NCBI RefSeq assembly: GCF_900107745.1
Contig: NZ_FNRO01000001.1
Location: 310,001-374,000, forward strand
Reading direction: 5' to 3'
Length of the DNA: 64,000 nucleotides
Origin: Variovorax sp. YR216
Lineage (GTDB): Bacteria > Pseudomonadota > Gammaproteobacteria > Burkholderiales > Burkholderiaceae_C
Shown here piece by piece: positions 26,332-37,929 of this stretch (position 1 is the first letter of the stretch; the number at the start of each line of letters is the position of its first letter). The notes beneath the pieces were generated by a model. The model searched no databases. It was not told the origin of the DNA and saw only the letters and a list, made by a program, of their open reading frames with translations. The position numbers and the translations under genes are program-made.

Positions 26332-27165
26332 ATGAAAGAGTCGAAAAGTGCCGCCCGACCCAATCCGGCCGAGAAACTGTCGCGTGACATCTATGAGCGG
26401 GAGTTGAAAAAGCTGCACGAAGAACTGGTCCTCCTGCAGAAGTGGGTCGTCGAGACCGGGCAGAAGGTCTGCGTGGTCTTCGAGGGACGCGATGGCGCCG
26501 GCAAGGGCGGCACGATCAAGGCGATCCTCGAACGCGTGAGCCCTCGAGTCTTCCATGTGGTCGCCCTCCCCGCGCCAACGGAGCGCGAAAAGTCGCAGAT
26601 GTACACGCAGCGCTATCTGAAGCACTTGCCCGCCGGGGGCGAGATCGTCATCTTCGACCGCAGTTGGTACAACCGGGCGGGCGTCGAACGCGTGATGGGC
26701 TTCTGCACCGAGGAGCAGGCGCAGCGGTTCCTGAAGATCGTGCCCGAACTCGAGGATCTGGTCATCGAATCGGGAACGATCCTGCTGAAATACTGGCTCG
26801 AGGTCAGCGCGGAAGAACAGACGCGGCGCCTGCAGGCGCGCATCAACGACGGGCGCAAGACGTGGAAGCTTTCACCAATGGACCTCGAGTCCTATCGCAG
26901 ATGGCATGAATACTCCCGAGCCCGTGACGAGATGTTCAAGGCCAGCGACAAGGACTGGGCGCCTTGGCACGTGGTGCGATCGGACGACAAGCGGCGGGCG
27001 CGGCTGAATGTGATCCGGCACATGCTGGACCACATTCCGTACAACGCCAAGCCGCCGAAACCGGTCAAGCTGCCCAAGCGATCGCTCAAGGGCGACTACG
27101 TCGAACCGGACTACCCCTACAGGTTCATCGCGGAGCACGATTGGGGCGCTCAACGCTCCGGTTGA
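26332..27165 (+). CDS. ppk2: Polyphosphate kinase 2
   Basis: 277 residues, the normal length of a single-domain PPK2. Walker A is GRDGAGKGG at 52-60, the Walker B/lid region is FDRSWYNRAGVERVMGF, and the downstream DLESYRRWHEYSRARDEMF block is present. It transfers phosphate between polyphosphate and nucleoside di- or monophosphates; the class cannot be fixed by eye. The ATG at 26332 has an AAGGAGG site, better than an in-frame ATG 54 bases upstream. Its end overlaps the LysR gene by 16 bases, tail to tail. Confidence 0.92.
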   Translation: MKESKSAARPNPAEKLSRDIYERELKKLHEELVLLQKWVVETGQKVCVVFEGRDGAGKGGTIKAILERVSPRVFHVVALPAPTEREKSQMYTQRYLKHLPAGGEIVIFDRSWYNRAGVERVMGFCTEEQAQRFLKIVPELEDLVIESGTILLKYWLEVSAEEQTRRLQARINDGRKTWKLSPMDLESYRRWHEYSRARDEMFKASDKDWAPWHVVRSDDKRRARLNVIRHMLDHIPYNAKPPKPVKLPKRSLKGDYVEPDYPYRFIAEHDWGAQRSG

Positions 27166-28094
27166 TTCGATCCGCGCTGGAAGTCGCCGCTCGCGCCCGT
27201 ATCGCTCACGATCTGTCGCAGCAGCTCCGTGGCCGCCGGGGACAGCACCCGGCCGTGTCGCGAAATGACGTGGGTGCGGCCCTGATGCAACAACGGGTTC
27301 TTCATCGGCAGCGCGCTGATCTCGGCCGTGTCCAGATGCGCCGGCAGCGACAGGCGCGTCGACAGTGCATACCCCAGTCCTGCCGCCACGAAGTGCCCCA
27401 GCGCGCTGAACGAACTCGTGGTGAGCAGCGCGTTCAGGCGCACACCTTCGCTGATCTCGGCCGCCTCGATGTGCTGGCGCACGCCGAAGCCGCGATGCAG
27501 CGTTGCGCCGGGATAGGCCTGCAGGTCCGCCAGCTTGAGCGGCCGTCCCAGCCGCGTGAGCGGATGGCTCGCCAGCACCAGCGTCTGGATGGGCTGTGGG
27601 TGTGAATGATGCGAACGCAGGCGTTCGTCCTTCGGCGGCTGGAACAGCATGCCGATGTGTGCGCGCTCATCGACGATGCGCTTGACGATCTCGTCGCTGC
27701 TGCCCACATCCAGCGCGATCGTGATCCTGGGATGCGACTGCATGAAGGTGCGCAGGCTGTTGCGCATCAGCCAGTCGACGAAGCCCTCGCCCGCCACGAT
27801 GTCGATGTGGCCGCGCTCGATCTTGCGGATGCTGTCGAGTTGCGCCAGCAGATGCTGCTTCTGGCTCTGCTGGCGGCGCAGGTAGCTGGCGAGCAGGTCT
27901 CCCGCATCGGTGGGCACGACGCCCCGTCCGCGCCGCTCGAGCAGGCGCGCACCGCATTCCGTCTCCAGCAGCGCGACCGCACGGCTGACCGCCGAAGCAT
28001 CCATGCCGAGAACCTCCGCCGCGCCGCGCACCGAGCCGCTCTCGAGCACCTGCATGAAGTACCGAAGACGGCGGGTTTCCAGCTTGTCATCCAT
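27150..28094 (-). CDS. LysR-family transcriptional regulator
   Basis: 314 residues: an N-terminal winged helix (LRYFMQVLESGSVRGAAEVLGMDASAVSRAVALLE) and a C-terminal effector-binding domain. It is transcribed away from a DUF3100/M20 pair, the typical arrangement for a regulator of a divergent uptake-and-hydrolysis unit. A palindromic site for it lies in the gap. Its targets here are damaged by a deletion. Confidence 0.92.
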   Translation of the reverse strand: MDDKLETRRLRYFMQVLESGSVRGAAEVLGMDASAVSRAVALLETECGARLLERRGRGVVPTDAGDLLASYLRRQQSQKQHLLAQLDSIRKIERGHIDIVAGEGFVDWLMRNSLRTFMQSHPRITIALDVGSSDEIVKRIVDERAHIGMLFQPPKDERLRSHHSHPQPIQTLVLASHPLTRLGRPLKLADLQAYPGATLHRGFGVRQHIEAAEISEGVRLNALLTTSSFSALGHFVAAGLGYALSTRLSLPAHLDTAEISALPMKNPLLHQGRTHVISRHGRVLSPAATELLRQIVSDTGASGDFQRGSNQPER

Positions 28095-28111
28095 GGCGCG
28101 TGCCTCTAAGC

Positions 28112-28128
28112 GTTGCAATTAATGCAAC
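28112..28128. promoter_or_regulatory. LysR-type operator palindrome
   Basis: GTTGCA-ATTAA-TGCAAC, a perfect 17-base inverted repeat containing the T-N11-A core of LysR sites, is 18 bases upstream of the LysR start and about 95 bases before the DUF3100 start. It probably binds the LysR regulator to control both directions. Confidence 0.6.
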
Positions 28129-28222
28129 AAAGATCCGGCAATTCTGTCATTGATGCACGACGGGCTTTCTTTCAGACTTCGCCTGCCCGCCCCGGGCGTT
28201 CACAGAAGGTCCCGAATCCCCC

Positions 28223-28993
28223 ATGACTTCCGCCGCTTCTGCCACGCTTGCAACCGAATCGCTGGACAAGTCCGGCACAGGCAAATTCAAGCTCGTCGTC
28301 GTTTCGCTGATCGTCGTGGCGATCGCCGAGCTGATCGGGTCCACGCAGTTCAAGCTCGGTCCCGGCAAGGTGGTGCTGCTGCCGATGCTGTGGGCGCTGC
28401 TCATTGCCGCCGCATGGGGAATCGCCGCGCGCCGCGTGCCCTCGGTGGGGCGTGTGTCGACAGGTCTGCAGGCCTATGCGGGCGGGCTGCTCAATGCCGG
28501 GCTTCTGCTCTTCATGGTCAAGCTGGGCCTGACGGTGGGCGCGGCGCTGCCGCAGGTCCGCCAGGCCGGGTGGGCGCTGGTCTTCCAGGAGTTCGGGCAC
28601 GCGTTCGGAACGCTGGCGCTGGGCCTGCCGCTGGCGCTGCTGCTGGGCATCAAGCGCGAAGCCGTCGGCGCAACCTTCTCGGTCGGCCGCGAAGGCAATC
28701 TCGTGATCATCGGCGAGAAGTACGGCATGGCCTCTCCCGAGGGCCGCGGCGTGCTGGCCGAATACATCACGGGCACGGTGCTCGGCGCGCTGTTCATCGC
28801 GGTGCTCGCCCGAGACCGCCTTCGAGGAGCACCGCACCGCGAACCTCGTGGCCAACGCGCTCATGCTGATGGACATCCCGGTGAATCGGGGGCTGGCCGG
28901 CACCGGCGTGGTCGGCACCTTGCGCAATGGCGATGGCCCGAGCATCGCGCTGCGCGCGGATCTCGACGCGCTCAACATGACCGAACTGGGTGA
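28223..28993 (+). pseudogene. DUF3100 membrane protein, 3' end lost by deletion
   Basis: About 195 residues read as a DUF3100 membrane protein (LVVVSLIVVAIAELIGSTQF, FGTLALGLPLALLLGIKREAVGA, EGRGVLAEYITGTV). Around base 28808 the family match stops abruptly and the sequence continues, in another frame, as the M20 amidohydrolase; the DUF3100 frame then runs on as meaningless Arg/His-rich sequence to 28993. At least the last membrane helices are missing, so the protein is unlikely to work. The family's function is unknown; it may be a transporter for the amidohydrolase substrate. Confidence 0.8.
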
Positions 28994-29903
28994 CCGCCCG
29001 CACAAATCCACCTGCGTCGGCAAGATGCACGGTTGCGGGCACGACGGCCACACCGCGATGCTGCTCGGCGCGGCGCATCATCTGGCGCGCCACAAGCCGT
29101 TCCGCGGTACCGTGCATTTCGTCTTCCAGCCCGCGGAGGAAAACGAAGGCGGCGGCCGCAAGATGGTCGAGGATGGCCTCTTCGACCAGTTCCCGGCCGA
29201 TGCGGTGTACGGCATGCACAACTTTCCCGGCATGCCGCGCGGCCGCTTCGGCATCCGCACCGGCACGATGACGGCGTACCTCGACACCTTCGAGATCGTC
29301 ATCACCGGCAAGGGCTGCCATGGCGCGATGCCCGAAACCGGGATCGACCCCGTCATGATCTCCGCGCAGCTCATCAACGCGCTCCAGACGATCGTGAGCC
29401 GCCGCATCGGTGCAACCGACTCGGCGGTGGTCAGCGTGACGCAGATCCACGGCGGCGACACCTGGAACGTGGTGCCCGAATCCGTGGTGCTGCGCGGCAC
29501 CGCGCGCACGCTCGATGCGGCCATCCAGGACAAGCTCCAGGCCGCCATGGGCCAGATCTGCGCGGGCATGGCGCAGACGCACGGCGCGACCGTGGCGCTC
29601 AACTACATGCGCGGCTATCCGGGCGTGGTCAACACCCCGGCAGAGACGTCCGCCGCCGCGCGCGCCGCCGCGAGCCTGGTCGGCGATGCGCAGGTCGACA
29701 CCGACATCAAGCCGGCCATGGGCTCGGAGGACTTCGCCTTCATGCTGCTGAAGCGGCCCGGCGCCTACATCGGCATCGGCGCGGGCGAAGGCCCGAACGA
29801 CCCGCCGGTGCACAACCCGTACTACGACTTCAACGACAACATCCTTCCGCTCGGCGCGGCCTACTGGGTGGCGCTGGTCAAGCAGCAGCTTCCGGTTGCA
29901 TAG
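28848..29903 (+). CDS. M20-family amidohydrolase, 5'-truncated
   Basis: A M20D aminoacylase/hippurate-hydrolase-like enzyme. Metal and catalytic motifs are retained: MHGCGHDGHTAM, FQPAEENEGGG, MHNFPG, MGSEDFAFML. The reading frame upstream of the GTG at 28848 still matches the family back to PETAFEEHRTANLV, near 28809, and is then cut by the deletion joining it to DUF3100. About 30 N-terminal residues, including the usual start, are lost, so activity is doubtful although a GTG-initiated 351-residue product is possible. Confidence 0.8.
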   Translation: MANALMLMDIPVNRGLAGTGVVGTLRNGDGPSIALRADLDALNMTELGDRPHKSTCVGKMHGCGHDGHTAMLLGAAHHLARHKPFRGTVHFVFQPAEENEGGGRKMVEDGLFDQFPADAVYGMHNFPGMPRGRFGIRTGTMTAYLDTFEIVITGKGCHGAMPETGIDPVMISAQLINALQTIVSRRIGATDSAVVSVTQIHGGDTWNVVPESVVLRGTARTLDAAIQDKLQAAMGQICAGMAQTHGATVALNYMRGYPGVVNTPAETSAAARAAASLVGDAQVDTDIKPAMGSEDFAFMLLKRPGAYIGIGAGEGPNDPPVHNPYYDFNDNILPLGAAYWVALVKQQLPVA

Positions 29904-29910
29904 TGTGTCG

Positions 29911-31305
<1,395 letters not shown>

Positions 31306-31315
31306 GCTGATCCGT

Positions 31316-31471
31316 TCATTGCCGACACAGCGCCACCAACTCCGACTTCGCCGCTTCGTCGTACACGCTGCGTCTGTCGCTCTTGTGCCCCACCTCCAGC
31401 CGGCGCTTGAGGTCTTCCAATCGTCTGTCAGTTACGTTCCCACGTTCATCTATGGAACGCAGGTTGTCCGG
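31316..31471 (-). pseudogene. Transposase remnant (probable IS66/IS3-type OrfA fragment)
   Basis: A 52-codon open stretch without a start codon, bounded by stops. It contains RRLEVGHKSDRRSVYDEAAKSELVALC, which resembles the N-terminal part of small helix-turn-helix transposase OrfA proteins, then stops where such proteins normally continue with a PGVSVARL-like turn. The assignment rests on memory of the family and is tentative. It marks the left edge of the low-GC segment. Confidence 0.4.
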
Positions 31472-31485
31472 TCACAGCCAGCAGT

Positions 31486-32394
31486 TCAAGGACGTGCTTC
31501 ATTGAGCGCATACGTTTCCGACAGGAGAGTCAGGCTATCAAGAAATACCCGCACCTTGGCCGGCCGGAGGCGACGGCTCGGCATAAAGGCGAAGATTCGC
31601 AGTGGCTCACAGCTGAAGTCCGGCAGCAACGGCGCTAGTTGCCCCGCATCGACCGCGGGCTGACAAAAGCTTCGGGTAATACGTACGATTCCCACCCCTG
31701 CGATCGCAGCGCGAAGCCTGATGCCCGCATTGGCGCTTCGCATGCGCGGCGCTGCAATGGGCACCGAAAACTCAAGGCCCTTTGCATCTTTCATCATCCA
31801 TTCGAAATCTTCAGGACCGGCGATCAAAGGCATTGCAGTGATATCTTCAGGTCGGACGGGCTTGGAAAATTTCGACAGTAATTCAGGGGCTGCGAACAAA
31901 CCGCGCTCCAGGGAAAACACTCGACGCATTACTACGGTGGTCGATGAGAGGGGATGGTCATGCGGCGAGAAGACGATGTCGTAGTTGCGCCCGATCAAAT
32001 CTATTTTTTGATGTAGAACATCGACGTTGATTTTGAGTTCGGGGTAACGGATCATCATATCACTGGCCAGATTTGCTAGATGATGCGCTCCAAATTCATA
32101 AGGCGCGGCGATGGATAGCATGCCTCTGACAGCGTCGCCCTTGGCCAGTGCTTCCAGCGCTATTTCCCTGAGCTCGCCAAACGGCTTCGAAATGCCGCGG
32201 TAAAGGGCTTCACCGGCCTCGGTCAACCGCACGCGACGCGTCGTCCGTTCCAGTAACTGGACCCCCAATTGCAGCTCGAGCCTGGCGACAGAAGCGCTGA
32301 GGCTTGACTTGGGGCGATCTATCGCCCTTGCCGCAACCGTAAAACCTCCGTGCGCGATCACTTGGCAAAACGCGTCGAAATCGTCCCAGTTCAT
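31486..32394 (-). CDS. LysR-family regulator next to Rieske oxygenase
   Basis: 302 residues: an N-terminal winged helix (NWDDFDAFCQVIAHGGFTVAARAIDRPKSSLSASVARLE) in the CrgA/AaeR-like subgroup and an effector domain. It is divergent from the Rieske oxygenase gene, 140 bases away, and probably controls it. A TATAAT-like box lies on the minus strand near 32456-32461. The ATG at 32394 has an AGGA site. GC content is lower than in the core genes. Confidence 0.9.
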   Translation of the reverse strand: MNWDDFDAFCQVIAHGGFTVAARAIDRPKSSLSASVARLELQLGVQLLERTTRRVRLTEAGEALYRGISKPFGELREIALEALAKGDAVRGMLSIAAPYEFGAHHLANLASDMMIRYPELKINVDVLHQKIDLIGRNYDIVFSPHDHPLSSTTVVMRRVFSLERGLFAAPELLSKFSKPVRPEDITAMPLIAGPEDFEWMMKDAKGLEFSVPIAAPRMRSANAGIRLRAAIAGVGIVRITRSFCQPAVDAGQLAPLLPDFSCEPLRIFAFMPSRRLRPAKVRVFLDSLTLLSETYALNEARP

Positions 32395-32534
32395 TGTCCA
32401 TCCTGATGAACAGTCAATCTTCAAAAACCCATTTTTTCATTTGGGCCGTGGCTATATTATAGGCTCGCCAAGGAAGTCTCGTGTGACGTCTTTGCAATTC
32501 TGACATAAGGGCATTCACAGGTAGAAAGATCGAT

Positions 32535-33536
32535 ATGCTTGCGACGCAACACAATTCATTGAGACGCTTTTGGTACCCTGTCGCCAGGGTGATGGACGTC
32601 AGCGATGCTCCGCTTGCCGTTACCCTCCTCGGCGAGCCACTTGCACTTTGGCGAATTGGTGAAAATGAATTCGGCGTGGTGAGAGACAAATGTCCGCATC
32701 GCTCGGCAAAGTTGTCGAACGGCTGGATCGACCAAGGAAATCTTGTGTGCCCTTATCACGGATGGACATACAACAGCAACGGATCGTGCGTTCGCATTCC
32801 GCAGATGCCTCGAAAAAAGCCGTCGAACAAGATCGTCGTTCAAAATTATCAATGCAAGTCGAAATATGGATATATCTGGGTTTCGCTCGACGAGCCGCTG
32901 CATGATATCCCAAACTTCCCCGAGGCGGAAAATCCGTTGTTCTATCAGATTCACGAATTTATGGAGGTATGGAACTGCAGCGGGTTACGAATCCTGGAGA
33001 ACGGGCTCGACAACTCCCATTTTTCATTCGTTCACAGGAAGACGTTCGGACTGGAAAATCCGGCGCCGGCACCAGCAAGGTACGAGGACACGGATACCGG
33101 CTTCAATATGTATAGCAATGTCATCGTCAACAACCCGGGTCTGCAGAAAAACAACCTCGGCATTGAAAGCAAGGAAACTACGAGATACATGGAGCACAAC
33201 TGGTTTATTCCATTTGGTCGTCGAATGAAAATCCAATACCCTAATGGCTTGATTCACACCATCATTACGTGGGCGACACCGATCAACGAACGGCAATCTC
33301 TATTCGTGCAGTTCGCCTTTAGAAATGATGAAGATTGCCATCCAAACGTCGAAGACATCATTGCATGGGACCGCGCCGTTACGAATGAAGATCGCTGCGT
33401 ACTGGAGACGACAGACTGGAACACTCCGTTGACATCGAACGAAGAATTTCATATGGCGTCGGATATGCCAGGAATCAAAATGCGACGAAAAATAAGCGCC
33501 ATGTTTTCTCAATTTGACAATGAAAATCGAGCCTAA
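32535..33536 (+). CDS. Rieske non-haem iron oxygenase, alpha-subunit type
   Basis: 333 residues. The Rieske [2Fe-2S] ligands are C53, H55, C72 and H75 (CPHRSA and CPYHGW); the mononuclear iron site has N156-x2-D159-x2-H162-x4-H167 (NGLDNSHFSFVH), the standard bridging Asp and two His. It belongs to the VanA/phthalate-type aromatic oxygenase or demethylase group. No ferredoxin or reductase gene is nearby, so electrons must come from elsewhere. Codon use is clearly AT-richer than the surrounding genome, a sign of transfer. The substrate is unknown. Confidence 0.93.
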   Translation: MLATQHNSLRRFWYPVARVMDVSDAPLAVTLLGEPLALWRIGENEFGVVRDKCPHRSAKLSNGWIDQGNLVCPYHGWTYNSNGSCVRIPQMPRKKPSNKIVVQNYQCKSKYGYIWVSLDEPLHDIPNFPEAENPLFYQIHEFMEVWNCSGLRILENGLDNSHFSFVHRKTFGLENPAPAPARYEDTDTGFNMYSNVIVNNPGLQKNNLGIESKETTRYMEHNWFIPFGRRMKIQYPNGLIHTIITWATPINERQSLFVQFAFRNDEDCHPNVEDIIAWDRAVTNEDRCVLETTDWNTPLTSNEEFHMASDMPGIKMRRKISAMFSQFDNENRA

Positions 33537-33594
33537 TCGAATTTTCAATCGAAAGAAAACATCAACTCACACCACAGCAGGAAGGAAATAGATC

Positions 33595-34077
33595 ATGAGT
33601 ACATTCGGCAAAATCATCGTTTCACCAAAACAAGAAAATAAGGTATTTCGCGTCCTGGATATCGTTGACATCAGAATTAGAATGAGCCGCAAGAGCGCTG
33701 GCGGCAGGTTTTCCATTTTCGAGGAATGCGTGCCGCCGGGTTACGGGGTTCCGTTTCATTTGCACAAAAATGAGGACGAAATGTTTTACATCGTCGAGGG
33801 CACATATCAAATCTGGTGCGACAAAATGACCTTGATTGCCGAGCCGGGCGATACGGTGCTTCTACCCAAGAATGTTCCTCATTCCTTTTACAACGCCGGG
33901 GACACCGTGAGCAAGACCATTAATACTTATTTGCCCGGCGGCTTCGACGAATTCGTCGAGGTGCTGTCTACCATGGGAACCGATATCGACCTGACCAACC
34001 TCGGCGATCTCGGCGTGAAATATGGGATTTCCTATACGACTCATCGTCCGTGGGAAGACAACGCCCTGGTGAGCTAG
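33595..34077 (+). CDS. Cupin-domain protein
   Basis: 160 residues with one cupin_2 barrel: GYGVPFHLHKNEDEMFYIVEG supplies the two His and Glu metal ligands and the second motif is PKNVPHSFYNAG. It is 58 bases after the Rieske gene with an AAGGAAA site, likely in one operon. It may be a small dioxygenase or isomerase acting on the same compound, or a binding protein; nothing in the sequence decides. It shares the lower GC of the segment. Confidence 0.88.
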   Translation: MSTFGKIIVSPKQENKVFRVLDIVDIRIRMSRKSAGGRFSIFEECVPPGYGVPFHLHKNEDEMFYIVEGTYQIWCDKMTLIAEPGDTVLLPKNVPHSFYNAGDTVSKTINTYLPGGFDEFVEVLSTMGTDIDLTNLGDLGVKYGISYTTHRPWEDNALVS

Positions 34078-34190
34078 TCGGGCCGCTCGGCGATCGGCTC
34101 GATAAGAACCATGTGCCCCCATCAAAACATTGTCAGGTTCGTGGTGAGATCAGCGTTTCGACCCGAACCGAACATCGTTTCGCAAGCCGG

Positions 34191-35171
34191 ATGGTTGATA
34201 TGACCAAGGCCAACTCCCTCAAGGGCTCGCTGTCCGGTGCGTGCTTGACCGTCATCTATCTCTGCCTCGTCTCGAGTGTCGGGAAGGCCATTCACAACGA
34301 CTTTGCCTTCTTCCCCGAGCTTGCGGCACTCGCATATGGCATGTTCATGCGGCCGGCCGGACCGTGGGCCATGGCGCCGCTGATGGTCGTCACGACCCCC
34401 ACGGTGACTGCGCTTTGGGGCGTGAGCGTCGCGAACCACCTGCCATACGGAATACCAGCCTCCGTGCTTTGTATCGCGGGTTCTATCCTGATCGTGAAGA
34501 CAATGAAGTCCCCGGTGTTTCCTGCCGTTCCGGCCGGATTTCTGCCGTTGGTGTTCAACGTAACCAGCGTCCACTATGTTGCGTTCATCGTCTTCGACAC
34601 CGGCTTGCTTGCGCTGCTGTCAGTGGCGTATCGGCGGTGGTGGCTGTCCGGGATCGGAAAATCTGCCGTCGCTCCCGTGAATACTCCCGCGCCGGCGAAT
34701 ACATCCAGCAAGACTATGCGCTGGGTGACTTTCTCCGGCGTCCTGGCGATCACCTATTTTTTGGCGGCTCGCACCGACATCAGACTGATCCTGTTCCCGC
34801 CGCTGCTCGTGATCGCGTATGAGTCGCTGGTGCGACCGGAAACATGCCCATGGGCACGACGTTTCGCACTGCTGCCGGTGATATGTGTGTTGACGGCGGG
34901 GCTCGGGTGGGCCGGCGTTGCGCTGTTCGGCGCCGGGCCGCTGTCGGTATTGTGCGCGTTGGGCGCAAGCATTGTCTTCATTCGCGTTATCGACACATTC
35001 GTGCTGCCGGCACTCGTGATATCGGTCATTCCACAGATCATCGTCCGCACGGACTGGAAATATCCCCTGGCGATCGGGACGGGCACGCTCGTGGTCGTCA
35101 CCGCGCGGTCGCTACTCAATGTCATCGAGCGGTTCCAGTCTCGCTCGGCCGGCGATTGGCAATCGAACTAG
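34191..35171 (+). CDS. Unassigned integral membrane protein with internal repeat
   Basis: About 326 residues and eight or more hydrophobic segments. Two halves resemble each other: FFPELAALAYGMFMRPAGPWA in the first and LFPPLLVIAYESLVRPETCPWA in the second, each followed by further helices, indicating an internal duplication with pseudo-symmetry typical of transporters. The motif is reminiscent of HPP-family proteins but the match is weak. It follows the cupin gene and might import the oxygenase substrate. The start may be ATG 34191 or 34200. Confidence 0.72.
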   Translation: MVDMTKANSLKGSLSGACLTVIYLCLVSSVGKAIHNDFAFFPELAALAYGMFMRPAGPWAMAPLMVVTTPTVTALWGVSVANHLPYGIPASVLCIAGSILIVKTMKSPVFPAVPAGFLPLVFNVTSVHYVAFIVFDTGLLALLSVAYRRWWLSGIGKSAVAPVNTPAPANTSSKTMRWVTFSGVLAITYFLAARTDIRLILFPPLLVIAYESLVRPETCPWARRFALLPVICVLTAGLGWAGVALFGAGPLSVLCALGASIVFIRVIDTFVLPALVISVIPQIIVRTDWKYPLAIGTGTLVVVTARSLLNVIERFQSRSAGDWQSN

Positions 35172-35221
35172 GAAGAAGCGGAGCTCAGCCACTGCAAAAC
35201 GCGCAACAGGCGATAAGGCCT

Positions 35222-35810
35222 AGCATCAATGTTCCCCACCAGGCGCGCGCCACCCTGCTGCGCGTGCTACCAGTGAACACGGCCCTGTGGGCGCTTGGGG
35301 CGTTCTACTTGTCCCTTGGTCCAACCCCGGCGGCACGCGTCATTGGCAACAGTGCACTGCTGGTAGGCGGCGCGCTGATTGGGGTGCTGATGTTCAGCAG
35401 CGCCGCAACGATCCCTTCTTTCACGCAGGTTCACTCCGCACACAGCGACGTCGGCAGGCGCGGTTGGCCTGACGGTCGGTGTATTGCTGACCCTGGTCGG
35501 AATCGAGTGGTCCTCGCCAAGCGCCGCGCTCACCGGCACGCTTGTCTCCGGCGCGGGCTTCGGTGCCGCATTCAGCGGTTCGCTGCGCAGCCTCGCCCCG
35601 CTCGCTTTGCCGCATGAGCGGGCCGGCCTGATGGCGGGCTTCTTCGTAGCCAGCTATCTCGCGTTCAGCGTGCCTCCCATCGTCGCGGGGCTATTCACGA
35701 GCAGGGCTGGCATCGAAGTCACTGCCGTTGGCTATGGGCTTGCTGTCGCCTCCTTGGCCTTGACCGCATTCGTCGCAACGTCGTTCCATGTCAGTAGCTA
35801 CCAGAGATAA
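35222..35810 (+). pseudogene. MFS transporter remnant (C-terminal half, frameshifted)
   Basis: Two frames together encode the C-terminal half of a major facilitator transporter: ALWALGAFYLSLGP...VGGALIGVLMFSSAATIPSF in one frame until about 35440, then GLTVGVLLTLVGIEWSS...HERAGLMAGFFVASYLAFSVPPIVAG in another to the stop at 35810. The N-terminal half and a start are absent. It is a degenerate relic at the right edge of the acquired segment. Confidence 0.75.
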
Positions 35811-35863
35811 GTTGTTTAATATCAAAGACTTAACGCGCTTTTTTGATAGCTTCCGATAGCCTC

Positions 35864-35877
35864 GGAATGACCTGCGG

Positions 35878-35884
<7 letters not shown>
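35864..35884. repeat. Perfect 9-base inverted repeat across the guaA stop
   Basis: GGAATGACC-TGC-GGTCATTCC. It overlaps the last guaA codons (stop at 35878-35880). No T-run follows it on the minus strand, so it is not a normal intrinsic terminator, though it may stabilise the mRNA 3' end. It also sits at the junction with the foreign segment. Confidence 0.5.
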
Positions 35885-37491
<1,607 letters not shown>

Positions 37492-37494
37492 AGG

Positions 37495-37929
37495 TCAGAG
37501 CGTGGAGAGATCGAGAAGACGGATGCCGGACTGGGTCGCGGCTTCGGCCAGCTTCCTGTCGAAAGTGGCCAGGGGAAGATTGAGCGATCGAGCCAGCCAG
37601 AGGTAGCCCGCGTCATAGGAGGAAAGCCCGCTGTCCATGGCGATGGCCAGCGATGCCTTGTGCTGGGGAGGTGCCATTTCGTGCAGCTCGACGCGGTGCC
37701 GGACCGCCTCGAGTACCGACCAGAGGCCCTCGACGGCCGCTTGCGGAATCCGCCCGCGCCGCACGCCGTTGGCAATGATGTTGGCGCATTCCCACTGCCA
37801 GAGGTTCGGTGCCTGCGGCTCGACCTCGTCACGGCGCATCAGCGCGTACAGGCGTCGCGTATGTTCGTTCGCCTCATCGGGCAGCAGCCACGCGGCCGTT
37901 ACCGAAGCGTCGAGGACGAAGGCGGTCAT
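37495..37929 (-). CDS. PIN-domain toxin (VapC-like)
   Basis: 144 residues with the PIN nuclease acidic residues: D7 (FVLDASVTAAWLLPDE), E in WQWECANII, D in SSYDAGYLWLA and D in TFDRKL. VapC-type proteins cleave tRNA or other RNA and stop growth unless bound by the antitoxin. The start overlaps the antitoxin stop (ATGA). It ends 3 bases before guaA. Confidence 0.92.
   Translation of the reverse strand: MTAFVLDASVTAAWLLPDEANEHTRRLYALMRRDEVEPQAPNLWQWECANIIANGVRRGRIPQAAVEGLWSVLEAVRHRVELHEMAPPQHKASLAIAMDSGLSSYDAGYLWLARSLNLPLATFDRKLAEAATQSGIRLLDLSTL

Noticed and set aside
35820..35862. T-run near 35840 as a terminator for guaA
   Set aside because: On the guaA strand this is an A-run, so the orientation is wrong; the nearby 9-base inverted repeat has no following T-run on that strand.
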